Below, piece after piece: positions 16,960 through 27,108 of a DNA stretch of 64,000 bases; positions within the stretch are counted from its first letter, which is position 1; the number at the start of each line of letters is the position of its first letter. The translations under genes were made by a program, and so were the position numbers. The notes under the pieces were generated by a model. It did no database searches. It was not told the origin of the DNA and saw only the letters and a list, made by a program, of their open reading frames with translations. The DNA comes from a bacterium (GTDB lineage: Bacteria; UBP6; UBA1177), in assembly GCA_017645765.1 (NCBI GenBank), contig JAGCNV010000026.1:1-64000 (forward strand). Reading direction: 5' to 3'.

Positions 16960-19143
16960 ATGTCAAGTTTGGTTTACTTGGTTTTAGGCGCTTCCGTTCT
17001 TGCTCTCACATTCGCTTTCTTCTTCTTCAAACAGATGATGAAGGAATCCGAGGGAACGGATACGATGAAGAAGATCGCGCTCCACGTCAGAAAAGGCGCG
17101 ATGGCTTATCTTAAGCAGCAGTACAAAATCGTAGGAATCGTTTTTGTAGTTCTTGCTGTTATTTTTGCCGTAATGGCTGTTTTCGGACTTCAGAACAACT
17201 GGGTTCCGTTCGCATTCCTGACAGGCGGTTTCTTCTCGGGACTTGCCGGTTTCTTCGGAATGAAGACTGCGACCTATGCTTCGGCAAGAACCGCTAACGC
17301 AGCTCAGAAGTCACTCGACAAAGGACTCAAAGTCGCTTTCCGTTCGGGAGCTGTTATGGGTCTTACCGTTGTCGGACTTGCACTTCTCGACATTTCTGCA
17401 TGGTACATCATCCTCAACATTTTCGTCAAAGAGGCTGACACGACCCACAAACTTATTTTCATCACCACGACGATGCTTACTTTCGGAATGGGTGCTTCAA
17501 CTCAGGCTCTTTTCGCTAGAGTCGGCGGCGGTATCTACACGAAGGCAGCCGATGTCGGTGCCGACCTTGTCGGTAAAGTTGAAGCAGGAATCCCGGAAGA
17601 CGACCCGCGTAACCCCGCTACGATCGCTGACAATGTAGGCGACAATGTAGGCGATGTCGCAGGTATGGGCGCAGACCTTTACGAATCATATGCAGGATCT
17701 ATTCTTGCCACGGCTGCTCTCGGCGCTTCGGCGTTCTCCGGCAGCGCGGAATTCCAGGAAAAGGCTGTCATCGCTCCGATGCTTATCGCTTCGGTCGGCG
17801 TCGTTCTTTCGCTTATCGGAATTTTCCTTGTTAAAACCAAAGAAGGCGCAACGATGAAAGAGCTTCTCCGCGCTCTCGGAAGAGGCGTAAACGTCAGCGC
17901 ATTCCTTATCACGATAGCTACATTCGTAATTCTTTACGTCATGGGCTTCGAAAACTGGCTCGGAATATCCTTCTCGGTAGTCAGCGGCCTTGTTGCAGGT
18001 ATCATCATCGGCCAGGCTACTGAATACTACACTTCGCAGTCCTACAAACCGACTCAGAAAGTTGCTGAAAGCTCGGCAACCGGTCCTGCTACTGTCATCA
18101 TTTCCGGTCTCGGACTCGGAATGCTTTCGACTGCTATTCCTGTAATCACGGTCGGTGTCGCGATCGTCATGGCTTACCTTTGCGCTAACGGTTTCGAACT
18201 TGCTTTCTCGGCAAAGGCTCTCTCTGAAGGTCTTTACGGAATCGGTATCGCGGCAGTCGGTATGCTTTCGACTCTCGGTATCACGCTTGCAACCGATGCT
18301 TACGGTCCTATCGCCGACAATGCTGGCGGAAACGCTGAAATGAGCGGTCTTGGCGAAGAAGTAAGAAAGAGAACTGACGCTCTCGACGCACTCGGCAACA
18401 CAACAGCTGCAACCGGTAAAGGTTTCGCAATCGGTTCGGCTGCTCTTACCGCTCTCGCTCTTCTTGCTTCCTACGTTGAGGAAATCAAAATCGCCCTCAT
18501 CCGTATCGGTGAAAAACTTCCGAACGGTCTTGAACCGGCGAAGGCAACACTTATCGACTTCATGGATGCATACAACGTAAACCTTATGAACCCGGTCGTT
18601 CTCGTAGGTGTTTTCGTAGGCGCAATGATGGCTTTCCTTTTCTGCGGTCTTACAATGAACGCTGTCGGCAGAGCAGCTCAGAAAATGGTTGAGGAAGTCC
18701 GCCGTCAGTTCCGCGAAATCGCAGGAATCATGGAAGGAAAGGCTGAACCCGACTATGCAAGATGTGTTGCTATTTCAACAAAAGGCGCGCAGCACGAAAT
18801 GCTTGTTCCTTCAATAATCGCGATCGTAGTTCCTGTTCTTACAGGTGTCGTTCTCGGTGTTGCAGGCGTTATGGGCCTTCTCATCGGCGGTCTCTCCTGC
18901 GGCTTCGTTCTTGCAGTATTTATGGCTAACGCAGGCGGCGCTTGGGACAACGCTAAGAAATACATCGAAGAAGGCAACTTCGGCGGCAAAGGTTCAGACA
19001 ACCACAAAGCTACAGTTGTCGGCGACACAGTCGGCGATCCTTTCAAAGATACATCGGGTCCGTCGCTCAACATCCTTATCAAACTTATGAGCATGGTTTC
19101 GATCGTTATGGTCGGTCTTACGGTTGTTTTCCATCTGATGTAA
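16960..19143 (+). CDS. hppA: Membrane-bound ion-pumping pyrophosphatase, K+-dependent type
   Basis: Couples pyrophosphate hydrolysis to H+ or Na+ export. The 727-aa protein has about 16 membrane helices, the pyrophosphate-binding [11 protein letters not shown], then the acidic loop [19 protein letters not shown], and a C-terminal [10 protein letters not shown] with [17 protein letters not shown]. The segment [10 protein letters not shown] has Ala where K+-independent enzymes carry Lys, so the K+-dependent subfamily is predicted from known families. H+ versus Na+ specificity is not decided. AGGAGG precedes the ATG. It suits an energy-limited anaerobe. Confidence 0.96.
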   Translation: MSSLVYLVLGASVLALTFAFFFFKQMMKESEGTDTMKKIALHVRKGAMAYLKQQYKIVGIVFVVLAVIFAVMAVFGLQNNWVPFAFLTGGFFSGLAGFFGMKTATYASARTANAAQKSLDKGLKVAFRSGAVMGLTVVGLALLDISAWYIILNIFVKEADTTHKLIFITTTMLTFGMGASTQALFARVGGGIYTKAADVGADLVGKVEAGIPEDDPRNPATIADNVGDNVGDVAGMGADLYESYAGSILATAALGASAFSGSAEFQEKAVIAPMLIASVGVVLSLIGIFLVKTKEGATMKELLRALGRGVNVSAFLITIATFVILYVMGFENWLGISFSVVSGLVAGIIIGQATEYYTSQSYKPTQKVAESSATGPATVIISGLGLGMLSTAIPVITVGVAIVMAYLCANGFELAFSAKALSEGLYGIGIAAVGMLSTLGITLATDAYGPIADNAGGNAEMSGLGEEVRKRTDALDALGNTTAATGKGFAIGSAALTALALLASYVEEIKIALIRIGEKLPNGLEPAKATLIDFMDAYNVNLMNPVVLVGVFVGAMMAFLFCGLTMNAVGRAAQKMVEEVRRQFREIAGIMEGKAEPDYARCVAISTKGAQHEMLVPSIIAIVVPVLTGVVLGVAGVMGLLIGGLSCGFVLAVFMANAGGAWDNAKKYIEEGNFGGKGSDNHKATVVGDTVGDPFKDTSGPSLNILIKLMSMVSIVMVGLTVVFHLM

Positions 19144-19161
19144 TTTTACTTTAAATCAAAA

Positions 19162-22068
19162 ATGTCTGTCGTTATCAGCCTTGCAGATCTTGTGACTTCC
19201 GATTCGTATTTCGACGGATGTGCTCTGCACGGACAAAATTCCACAATGATACTTTCGGTATCGGCCAAAGAGGGGATTACGTTCGTTCACGGATCTGCAG
19301 GCGGATGCGACGTAAGGTTGGAAATAGACGAGTTCGGCAACCTTTTCAACAGTATCTGCTCGTGTCACAGCGGCGATATATGCGCACATATCGTTGGAGT
19401 TGCACTAAGTTTCAACGATCTTTCGATGGACAATACCGACATCGCGGAACAGCTTTCACGCTTCAACGTGAAGAAGGATGCACACAAAACCGAGGCTCCG
19501 TTCAAGCTTGTTCTCGATAGAAAAAGCTGCTCGGTGAAGATCGAAAACGGCGGTGATCTCCAGCTCAAAAGGCTTTCTGCGCTTTTTTCCGGAGACGATC
19601 CTCTGCTTTTGGTTTCGCTTTATCCCGAAAAGTTCGTTTTGGGGCAGCTTCAGCTTTTTCCGGCCGAACATCCGCTGATCCTTTCATACAATGTCGATTC
19701 TGAAGGCATTGATTTTTCGATGCCCGAAAGCGTTTTCTACTCGGAGAAAAACGGTGTTGCGATCGACTGTGACGAAGGTGCTGTATGGCGTTTTCCTGCC
19801 GGGATCAGAGATACTGTTTCGGCTCTTGCCGGCAAGACGATAGGCTATTCGAAAAAGGAAGCTCTGATCAAGGCGGTGTCGGATCTCAGCGACAGTCTCA
19901 GTCCGGAAGTTGTTCTAAGCGGTGTCTTCAACCTCAAAAAAATAGAACTTGACGAAAACACGAATGTCGTTTTCAAGACAGAGCTTCGAGAAGGAAAAGT
20001 TTTCCTGAAGATCTTTCTTAAAAACGGCAGAACGTCGATCGAATTTCAGCCTAGAAAAAGGACTCTGGAGCAGAATTATCCCGTCAACGGGCGTATTTAT
20101 TCGATTGATCCGCAGCTTGTCCGCAACATAAAGTCGGCTCTTGCAAACGACGGTTTCAGGCTTTTCAAAAATTCCTACACAGTTCCGATGCAGGATTATT
20201 CGAGGATAATCTCGCCCGAAAGTGCTCTTTCGCAGATCGGAACGGTCGTCAACGAGCAGGAGATCAAAAAAATCAACATTCCTCAGGCTGCTGCCGAAAA
20301 TTCTGAGATCGTTCTTGACGTCAACTCGGACGAGCAGTGGTTTTCGTTCAACATCAAACTGCCTCAGATGTCAGATTTCATCCCGTCGACCTCGCTTATG
20401 GAAGCTGTCAGACAGTTCGAACGCGGTGTCGAAGAACCTGTTGTCAACGATACGGAAGGAAAGCCGGTCATTCTTGAAAACAGTTCCGAATTTCTTGCAA
20501 AAGTCGCAGATATGATAGGTTCGGCGCTATATTCCGACAGTGAAAAACTTCCGGTTGCGAACCTGGTCGGGCTTCTGAAATCGAAAAACAAAAAAGTTCT
20601 CAAAAATTTCACCGGTTCGGCCGAGGCGAAAAAGAAATATATCTCGATTTTCGATTCTCTTGCGAAAGGAGAGCTGCCGAAGCCTGACGAAAGATGTATC
20701 GAAGGGATCCCGCTGAGAAAGTATCAGATCGAAGGTTTCAGGTGGATGTCGCTTCTCAAAGCGCTAGGTCTCGGCGGCGTTCTGGCCGACGAAATGGGTC
20801 TCGGAAAAACACTTCAGTCGCTCTGCATGATAAAATCGGAAACAGGAGAGATGCCATCCATCGTTGTCTGCCCCAAGACTCTTATCTGGAGCTGGGATCG
20901 CGAAATTGAGAAATTCTTTCCTGACATGAAGCGGACGGTTATTGATTCGCTTAAGCCGGAAGAACGTGTCGCGAAATGGAAAAGCACGGGAAAAGAGCTC
21001 ATAATTACGTCTTATTCAGTTGTTATCAACGATTTTTCGTTATTAAAAGACAAATTCTTCGAAACGATAATTATAGACGAGGCGCAGCAGATCAAGAACA
21101 ACAACACGAAACGGTTCAAACTTCTAAGTTCTCTCAAGTCGAAGCACCGTTTCGCCCTTACCGGAACGCCGCTTGAAAACCACGTGAGCGATCTCTGGAG
21201 CATTTTCCAGTTCATCATGCCTGACTACCTTGGTACAAGAAGGGATGTCGATAAAATGGAGAAGATCGGGAACAGCGAAGAACTTGATATCCTGCGCAAA
21301 AAAACGGCTCCTTTCATTCTGCGCCGCCTCAAAAACGAGATCCTTGACGAGCTTCCTGAACTGATAATCAAGGAATATCCGGTAGAAATGACGCCGAAGC
21401 AGAAGGATGTCTACCTTTCGGCTATGCTTCGCGGAAAGGCCGAATTTATCGACCGCGGCGATTCTATCAACAAAATCGAGATTCTGGCGATGCTTTCCAA
21501 ACTTCGTCTTGCGGCAGACCATCCGTCGCTTGCATCAGACGGAGTGCTTGAGCCCGAACTTTCGGGGAAGATTGCGGCTCTGAGAGAACTTTGCGAAGAA
21601 ATTTTCTCAGGCGGCGGCAGAGTGCTGATATTCAGCCAATATGTGAAGATGCTCAAAATAATCGAAACCGCTTTCCGCGCCGACGGAACTGAATATTTTT
21701 ACATGGACGGCGACACGAAAGACCGGATCGATCTTGTCGAAAAGTTCAATAACGGCGAGAAAAACGCTTTTCTCCTCAGTCTGAAAGTCGGCGGAGTAGG
21801 TCTCAACCTTACCGGAGCAGACCATGTCATCATCGTCGATCCGTGGTGGAATCCCGCTGTCGAAGAGCAGGCGTGGTCGCGGGCACACAGAATAGGCCAG
21901 ACGAAAAAGGTCGTAGTTACAAAACTTTACTCAAAGGGAACGATCGAAGAAAAAATTCTTAATCTTCATCAGAAAAAGCGCGGAATGATCGATTTTTTCC
22001 TTTCGCAGAGCCTGAAGGAACCGAGTGAAGACTTTGTAAAAATGGTCGCAGACCTGGCATTTGAATAG
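19162..22068 (+). CDS. SWIM zinc-finger SNF2-family ATPase/helicase
   Basis: 968 aa. An N-terminal SWIM zinc finger (CSCHSGDICAH, about residues 71-81), a long middle region, then a SNF2 ATPase core: LADEMGLGKTLQ (Walker A, about 541), DEAQ box (about 639), ALTGTPLENH, and the C-terminal helicase half with VGGVGLNLTGADHV and WSRAHRIGQ. It is a DNA-stimulated translocase of the bacterial RapA-like/SNF2 group. The role (transcription recycling, repair or defence) cannot be read from context. It sits 18 nt after hppA. Confidence 0.92.
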   Translation: MSVVISLADLVTSDSYFDGCALHGQNSTMILSVSAKEGITFVHGSAGGCDVRLEIDEFGNLFNSICSCHSGDICAHIVGVALSFNDLSMDNTDIAEQLSRFNVKKDAHKTEAPFKLVLDRKSCSVKIENGGDLQLKRLSALFSGDDPLLLVSLYPEKFVLGQLQLFPAEHPLILSYNVDSEGIDFSMPESVFYSEKNGVAIDCDEGAVWRFPAGIRDTVSALAGKTIGYSKKEALIKAVSDLSDSLSPEVVLSGVFNLKKIELDENTNVVFKTELREGKVFLKIFLKNGRTSIEFQPRKRTLEQNYPVNGRIYSIDPQLVRNIKSALANDGFRLFKNSYTVPMQDYSRIISPESALSQIGTVVNEQEIKKINIPQAAAENSEIVLDVNSDEQWFSFNIKLPQMSDFIPSTSLMEAVRQFERGVEEPVVNDTEGKPVILENSSEFLAKVADMIGSALYSDSEKLPVANLVGLLKSKNKKVLKNFTGSAEAKKKYISIFDSLAKGELPKPDERCIEGIPLRKYQIEGFRWMSLLKALGLGGVLADEMGLGKTLQSLCMIKSETGEMPSIVVCPKTLIWSWDREIEKFFPDMKRTVIDSLKPEERVAKWKSTGKELIITSYSVVINDFSLLKDKFFETIIIDEAQQIKNNNTKRFKLLSSLKSKHRFALTGTPLENHVSDLWSIFQFIMPDYLGTRRDVDKMEKIGNSEELDILRKKTAPFILRRLKNEILDELPELIIKEYPVEMTPKQKDVYLSAMLRGKAEFIDRGDSINKIEILAMLSKLRLAADHPSLASDGVLEPELSGKIAALRELCEEIFSGGGRVLIFSQYVKMLKIIETAFRADGTEYFYMDGDTKDRIDLVEKFNNGEKNAFLLSLKVGGVGLNLTGADHVIIVDPWWNPAVEEQAWSRAHRIGQTKKVVVTKLYSKGTIEEKILNLHQKKRGMIDFFLSQSLKEPSEDFVKMVADLAFE

Positions 22069-22076
22069 GAGGTGAC

Positions 22077-22502
22077 ATGGAAAACTCACTGAAAAAACGT
22101 GTTTTGGGAACAAAAAGAGGTTTTTACGGCCTGATTATTTCGGTAGTCAGCATCCTCGCGCTCTGCTGGATGCTCTATGCGAGAGACGATGCACGTGCCG
22201 AATTCGAGCAGCTCAAGGCGGAAGGTTGCTTCACGGATGACAACTCATGGAAGCAGCTTGACCAGGAGGAGCAGACAAGACGAAACAGCAAGGAGTTCAC
22301 GCGGCGCTGCATGGCGGCGTCCAACAGACTTTCGCAGGCAGAGTACGCGCCTTCGATTTTTGCAGTGTTTTCAATCATCGGACTGTTGCTGCTTTCGTCG
22401 TCTCTGGTTGCGGTGAAAAGCGAGGCCGATAAAGTCTTGGAAGAATTCGAAAAAGAGGAGTCTGAAAAAGAGGGAGATAAAAATGATAACGAACTATCTT
22501 GA
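22077..22502 (+). CDS. Small protein with two membrane helices, unknown
   Basis: 141 aa. Two hydrophobic helices (about 17-35 and 91-110) flank a charged loop of about 55 residues with two Cys; the C-terminal 30 residues are very rich in Glu and Lys. It starts behind AGGAGGTGAC, 9 nt after the SNF2 gene, and overlaps the next gene by 20 nt. No family is recognised. Confidence 0.7.
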   Translation: MENSLKKRVLGTKRGFYGLIISVVSILALCWMLYARDDARAEFEQLKAEGCFTDDNSWKQLDQEEQTRRNSKEFTRRCMAASNRLSQAEYAPSIFAVFSIIGLLLLSSSLVAVKSEADKVLEEFEKEESEKEGDKNDNELS

Positions 22503-23073
22503 CAAGATTCCGGCAATAGATCCGGAAGCTGTGATTTTCAAAACTGCCGATGTTATCGGTGATGTCACTATCGGAGCAGAAAGCGGGATCTGGTTCGGCG
22601 CAGTCGTCCGCGGCGATGTCAACAGCATCAAAATCGGGAAAAGGACGAATATTCAGGACAATGCTACTATTCACGTCACGACGGCTTTTTATCCGACGGT
22701 CATCGGCGACGACGTTACTGTCGGTCACAACGCGGTGATCCACGGTTCGATAATTGCGGAAAATGTTCTCATCGGAATGGGGGCGGTCATTCTCGACGGC
22801 TGCAAAATCGGGAAAAACTCGATAATTGCGGCAAATTCCGTTCTTTTAGGCGGCACTGAGATACCTGAAGGTGTTCTTGTAGCGGGCAATCCTGCCAAAA
22901 TAAAACGAGAAGTTACGGCTGAAGAGATAGAAGGTTTGAAAAAATCGGCTGAGAATTATGCAAGATATGCACGCAACTATTTGACTTCTTCAAAAGATTC
23001 AATATATTCTGCGACTGATATGAAACGGGTCATCGAAAGTTTAACATTTGATAAATCAGGGGGATCAAAATGA
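22483..23073 (+). CDS. Gamma-carbonic-anhydrase-like hexapeptide-repeat protein
   Basis: 196 aa with a left-handed beta-helix of hexapeptide repeats (IGDVTIGAESGIWFGAVVRG, then NIQDNATIHV, then TVGHNAVIHGSIIAENVLIG). His residues in IHV, GHNAVIH match the zinc ligands of the YrdA/CaiE/PaaY group of gamma-class carbonic anhydrases. A C-terminal helix follows. It overlaps the membrane protein upstream by 20 nt and the nucleotidase downstream by 4 nt. Carbonic anhydrase activity is likely but not certain. Confidence 0.85.
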   Translation: MITNYLDKIPAIDPEAVIFKTADVIGDVTIGAESGIWFGAVVRGDVNSIKIGKRTNIQDNATIHVTTAFYPTVIGDDVTVGHNAVIHGSIIAENVLIGMGAVILDGCKIGKNSIIAANSVLLGGTEIPEGVLVAGNPAKIKREVTAEEIEGLKKSAENYARYARNYLTSSKDSIYSATDMKRVIESLTFDKSGGSK

Positions 23074-24695
23074 GAAAATTTCTCGTTGCTGTTTTTTGTA
23101 TTCTTTTTGTTATGACGGTTTTTGGCGGTGAAAGCAAAAAGCGTCCTCTTACCAATCCTGGCGGCGATCCGATCATGTCGTCTGCAACTTTTAAAGGCGA
23201 CAATAAAGATCGTCTCCTTACAGTAGTTTTTACCAATGACGGACACGGTATGGCTTGGAAATTCGATGAGCCGCATAATCCCGGTATCGGTGGTCTTGCA
23301 GCTCAGAAAACTCTGGTTGACAACATCAGAGCCGAAGTTCAGGGCAAAGGCGGAAGCGTTCTCGTTCTCAGTGCAGGTGACATCACTCTTGGTGATCCGA
23401 GAAGCAACATCTGCGAAAATATCCCGATGGTAGAGGGTATGAACCTTGTCGGTTACGATGCAATGACTATCGGAAACCACGAATTTGACTTCGGTTTTGA
23501 CGCTTTCAAAAAAATGCAGGAAACGGCAAAATTCCCGTTCCTCAGCGCAAATATGTATAAAGAAGGCGGAGAAGAGTCGGTCGGCAAAAACTACATTGAA
23601 AAGAAGATGGATGACGGACTCAAGGTTGCAGTGCTTGGTCTTACAACAAGAGAAACCGAAAGCATTTCGAGCCAGGGCATCAAGGGAAATCTTACAATGA
23701 GCGATCCGATCGAAACCGCAAAAATGTGGGTTCCGATTTTGAAGAAGAAAAACGATGTCGTTATCGTTCTCAGTCACCTCGGTTTCTATGACAGCGACAA
23801 AAGTTTTGACGGCTACGAAGGTGACAACTACCTCGCAAAAGCTGTTCAGGGCATCGATCTAATCGTCGGCGGTCACACTCAGAGACAGCTTGCAAGCCCG
23901 GTAAAAATCGGTGATACCTATATCGTACAGACTGAAGGTCTCGGCAAATGGGTTGGCAGAATCGACTTCTATTTCCAGGGAACAAAAATCGTAAAAACCG
24001 AATACAAACTTTACCCGATAAACCTCAAGGAAAAGACTGATAAAGGCTACAAGTTTGTCGGCGAAGAAATCAAAGAAAACAAGGCTATGGTCGATATGCT
24101 CAACGGTTTTAAATGCGAATTTTCGACCAAACAGATCGGCACGATCGACAGAGATCTTGCAGGCAGCGAGGATATAGCAAGAAAGAAAGAGGTCGAACTC
24201 GGCGACATCATCACTGACATTATGCGTGAAAAGACAAAAGCCGATATCGCTCTTCTGAATGGCGGAAGCATCAGACAGTCGCTCAAGAAAGGTGCTGTTA
24301 CCGAGAAAGACATCTACAGCATTTTCCCGTTCCAGGATACGGTTTACACTGCTGAACTTACCGGTGCTCAGATTCAGGATGTTCTTGATTTCTTTGCTCA
24401 GAAAGGTGTCGGTGCAGGCGGATTCCTTCAGGTTTCAGGTATCGAAATGAAGATCTTGAAAGGTGATGCGCTTGAAGTCAAAGTAGGAGGCAAACCGCTC
24501 GAAAAAGCGAAAAAATATAAAGTTGCCCTCAACTCGTTCATTGCAAACGGCGGCGACGGGTACGCTATGCTTAAAGAGATCAAATCAAAGAAAGACACAG
24601 CTTATCTCCTTTCTTCGATTCTTGTAGACTACATGAAGGCGAACGGAACTTTCGCAAAAACACAAGTCGGCCGTATAAAAATTTATAACAAGTAA
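23070..24695 (+). CDS. Secreted 5'-nucleotidase / metallophosphoesterase (UshA family)
   Basis: 541 aa with a signal peptide (RKFLVAVFCILFVMTVFGG), an N-terminal metallophosphoesterase domain (FTNDGHG, GNHEFDFGFDAF, LSHLGFYDSD, GGHTQRQLASP) and a C-terminal 5'-nucleotidase domain (LNGGSIRQSL, FPFQDTVYTAELTG, FIANGGDGYAML). It hydrolyses nucleotides or related phosphoesters in the periplasm. The first metal motif reads NDGHG where many relatives have NDxHG, so it is intact. The adenosine-kinase-like gene follows 32 nt later, which fits nucleoside salvage. Confidence 0.93.
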   Translation: MRKFLVAVFCILFVMTVFGGESKKRPLTNPGGDPIMSSATFKGDNKDRLLTVVFTNDGHGMAWKFDEPHNPGIGGLAAQKTLVDNIRAEVQGKGGSVLVLSAGDITLGDPRSNICENIPMVEGMNLVGYDAMTIGNHEFDFGFDAFKKMQETAKFPFLSANMYKEGGEESVGKNYIEKKMDDGLKVAVLGLTTRETESISSQGIKGNLTMSDPIETAKMWVPILKKKNDVVIVLSHLGFYDSDKSFDGYEGDNYLAKAVQGIDLIVGGHTQRQLASPVKIGDTYIVQTEGLGKWVGRIDFYFQGTKIVKTEYKLYPINLKEKTDKGYKFVGEEIKENKAMVDMLNGFKCEFSTKQIGTIDRDLAGSEDIARKKEVELGDIITDIMREKTKADIALLNGGSIRQSLKKGAVTEKDIYSIFPFQDTVYTAELTGAQIQDVLDFFAQKGVGAGGFLQVSGIEMKILKGDALEVKVGGKPLEKAKKYKVALNSFIANGGDGYAMLKEIKSKKDTAYLLSSILVDYMKANGTFAKTQVGRIKIYNK

Positions 24696-24727
24696 TTCTT
24701 TCAATTCAGATTTCAAAGGTATCAAAT

Positions 24728-25702
24728 ATGAAAAAAATCCTCGGTATGGGAAATGCTCTTCTGGATATTCTTGTGGCTTTGCCTGGAGATTCCGTTCTTG
24801 CGGAACTCGGTCTGGTCAAAGGAAGTATGCAGCTTGTCGATCTTGCTTTCAGCGAAAGAGTTTTGAAAACGGTTGAAAATCTCGATTTTTCGCTTGTGAG
24901 CGGAGGAAGTGCATCGAATACTATTCACGGTCTGGCGAAACTCGGAGTTGAGACTTCATTTATCGGAAAGGTAAGTGATGACGAATTCGGTTCCATTTTT
25001 GAAAAAGATATGCTTGCTTCTTCGATCCGTCCGATTCTTTTCAGAGACGAGCCCCAGACCGGAAGGGCGATAGCTCTTATCACGCCGGATTCGGAGAGAA
25101 CTTTTGCGACATATCTCGGTTCGGCGGTAAGACTTGCGGCAGATGAACTCACTGTCGATCTTTTCAAAGGTCATGATCTTTTCCACGTCGAAGGTTATCT
25201 TGTTCAGGATCACGATCTGATCGAAAGATCGCTCGTTCTTGCAAAAGAGGCGGGGCTTACGACTTCGCTTGACCTTGCAAGTTTCAACGTTGTTGTAGAA
25301 AATCTTGGATTCCTCCAGTCAATAGTTTCAAGGTATGTCGACATAGTTTTCGCAAACGAGGAGGAGGCGCGTTCGTTCACGGGACTTTCTGCAGAAGAAA
25401 GCGCTTTGAAAATCGCTGAAATGTGCAAAATCGCAGTTGTCAAGACAGGACCGAAAGGTTCGCTTGTCGCATGCGGCAAAGATCTGCTGACGATTCCGCC
25501 GGTTGATGCGAAACGTGTCGATACGACAGGCGCCGGAGACCTTTACGCGTCAGGTTTCCTTTACGGTTACGTCAACGGTTTGTCTCTTGAAAAGAGCGCA
25601 ATGGCCGGAACGATACTCGCTGCATGCGTTATAGAAAAAATCGGAGCGAAAATTCCGGATGAATGCTGGCCGTCAATGGTGGAAAAGATAAGAGCATTAT
25701 GA
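24728..25702 (+). CDS. PfkB-family carbohydrate/nucleoside kinase, adenosine-kinase-like
   Basis: 324 aa of the ribokinase/PfkB fold: MGNALLDILVALP at the start, SGGSASNTIHGLAKLG (substrate-binding), and the anion-hole/catalytic signature DTTGAGDLYASGFLYG near residue 262. The N-terminal GNALLDILV and overall length resemble bacterial adenosine kinases. Its place just after a secreted 5'-nucleotidase makes nucleoside phosphorylation plausible. It overlaps the next gene by 4 nt. Confidence 0.85.
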   Translation: MKKILGMGNALLDILVALPGDSVLAELGLVKGSMQLVDLAFSERVLKTVENLDFSLVSGGSASNTIHGLAKLGVETSFIGKVSDDEFGSIFEKDMLASSIRPILFRDEPQTGRAIALITPDSERTFATYLGSAVRLAADELTVDLFKGHDLFHVEGYLVQDHDLIERSLVLAKEAGLTTSLDLASFNVVVENLGFLQSIVSRYVDIVFANEEEARSFTGLSAEESALKIAEMCKIAVVKTGPKGSLVACGKDLLTIPPVDAKRVDTTGAGDLYASGFLYGYVNGLSLEKSAMAGTILAACVIEKIGAKIPDECWPSMVEKIRAL

Positions 25703-26064
25703 GTACAAGTCTGATTTTTCTTATTCTGGCGATAGTTTTCAATGCCGGAGCAAATATTTTCATGAAAGCCGGAGTAATGGCTGAGCCGGTAAAACTGAGT
25801 GACGGCATTATTCCTTTTGTTTTGAGTTACATCACCAATTTTAAGCTGATGTCGGGTATTGCATGCTTCGGAATAGCTCTTGTTTTCTACACGAAAGCGC
25901 TTGAAAAATTCAACCTTTCGATCGCTTATCCGATGATGACTTCATGCGGACTCATAATCGTTACGCTCTGGTCTCTTTTTGTGTTTCAGGAGAAACTGAG
26001 CGCAGTTCAGTTTGGTGGACTTTTTATGATAATAGGTGGGATATGGCTTTTAAACATTCACTGA
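25699..26064 (+). CDS. EamA/SMR-type small membrane transporter
   Basis: 121 aa with four hydrophobic helices (about 5-25, 30-55, 58-75 and 80-120) and the SMR/EamA pattern ALEKFNLSIAYPMMTSCGLI and FQEKLSAVQFGGLFMIIGGI. It resembles half-size transporters such as EmrE or ArnE/ArnF. The ATG at 25699 overlaps the kinase stop. The next gene, a polysaccharide-export lipoprotein, starts inside its 3' end, so a role in moving a lipid-linked sugar is possible; drug export cannot be excluded. Confidence 0.82.
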   Translation: MSTSLIFLILAIVFNAGANIFMKAGVMAEPVKLSDGIIPFVLSYITNFKLMSGIACFGIALVFYTKALEKFNLSIAYPMMTSCGLIIVTLWSLFVFQEKLSAVQFGGLFMIIGGIWLLNIH

Positions 26065-27062
26065 TTCTTCTGGCGGTTCTGATTATAAGTTCCTGCGCAT
26101 ACTCGGGAGCCAGGAAATTTGCCGATATTCCCGAAGAGGAGTTCAAAATCGAGGAGATGAATTTCGATGAGGATTTCAAGGAATTCGCCGAAGGTGATAT
26201 GAACTACACTGTCGGAGTCGGTGACGAGATCAAGATAACGATCTACGGAAATCCTCAGGACAGCACGCAGGCAACGGCTTTGGGTGAGATTTTCGGTTAT
26301 GCGGTCGATGAAAACGGCGAGATCAACATTCCTCTTTTGAAACAGGTGAAGATTGCTGGTCTCACGAGAAAGGAAATCGTCGAAAAACTTGAAGAAGGTT
26401 ATTCAAAATTCATCAAAGATCCTCACATAATGTTCGACATCGTTAAGTACGAAAGCAAATTCTACTATGTTGTCGGCAATGTGAAAAATGCCGGTAAAAA
26501 TCCGATAAAAGTCAATACGAACATGCTTGAAGCGGTTACCGGAATGGTCCCCGCATCGACTTCGGAAAAGTCTTCGGTAGAGTTCGTCTATCTGAAACGC
26601 GGAGAGATTGTTCTGCCGATAAGTGTGAGCGAGATGGCGACAGGTGCACGTGATTTTTCGAAATATTATCTGAAAGACGGCGACACATTCTATGTTCCAG
26701 CTCCTTCGGCAAACAGAGTCTATATTCTGGGCGAAGTCAAGGAACCAGGCGCTTTCGAGATGACAGGCAGCAACTACACGATGATTGATCTTGTTGCTGA
26801 TGCCGGTGGTCTTGTTCAGCCGAACGCTGCTGACGGAAGGATATATATGATCCGCCAGACCGGAGGAAAACACCTGCTTGTGCAGTTTCATTTCGATGAC
26901 ATTATGACCGGCAAGGCCGGTTCGGTGCGCCTGATGCCGGGAGACAGAGTTTATGTTGCTACGATGGCTCTGGTCAGCTACAACCGCATAATACAGCAGA
27001 TCGCACCGACATTCTCTCTCCTTTACACTGGAACGCTTCTTTTCAACAGTTGGACGAAGTAA
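26043..27062 (+). CDS. Wza-like polysaccharide-export outer-membrane lipoprotein
   Basis: 339 aa starting with a lipoprotein signal (LILLAVLIISSC, lipid Cys at about 17). The polysaccharide export domain (MNYTVGVGDEIKITIYG, then FGYAVDENGEINIPLL) is followed by two SLBB-like segments (KFYYVVGNVKNAGK and NRVYILGEVKEPGAFEM). This is the family of Wza-type channels for capsule or exopolysaccharide. It overlaps the SMR gene by 22 nt. No Wzc, Wzx or Wzy is adjacent, which is unusual for this family. Confidence 0.9.
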   Translation: MAFKHSLILLAVLIISSCAYSGARKFADIPEEEFKIEEMNFDEDFKEFAEGDMNYTVGVGDEIKITIYGNPQDSTQATALGEIFGYAVDENGEINIPLLKQVKIAGLTRKEIVEKLEEGYSKFIKDPHIMFDIVKYESKFYYVVGNVKNAGKNPIKVNTNMLEAVTGMVPASTSEKSSVEFVYLKRGEIVLPISVSEMATGARDFSKYYLKDGDTFYVPAPSANRVYILGEVKEPGAFEMTGSNYTMIDLVADAGGLVQPNAADGRIYMIRQTGGKHLLVQFHFDDIMTGKAGSVRLMPGDRVYVATMALVSYNRIIQQIAPTFSLLYTGTLLFNSWTK

Positions 27063-27108
27063 ACGTCACGGAATTATAACGTCACGGCGAAACGGCGTCA
27101 CGTCGTCA
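27062..27108. repeat. Intergenic CGTCACG repeat cluster
   Basis: Between two convergent genes, CGTCACG occurs four times within about 45 bp in slightly varied surroundings. It belongs with three other low-complexity CG-rich palindromic intergenic segments (30451-30548, 34108-34160, 36126-36253). Its function is unknown; it might work as a bidirectional terminator. Confidence 0.6.
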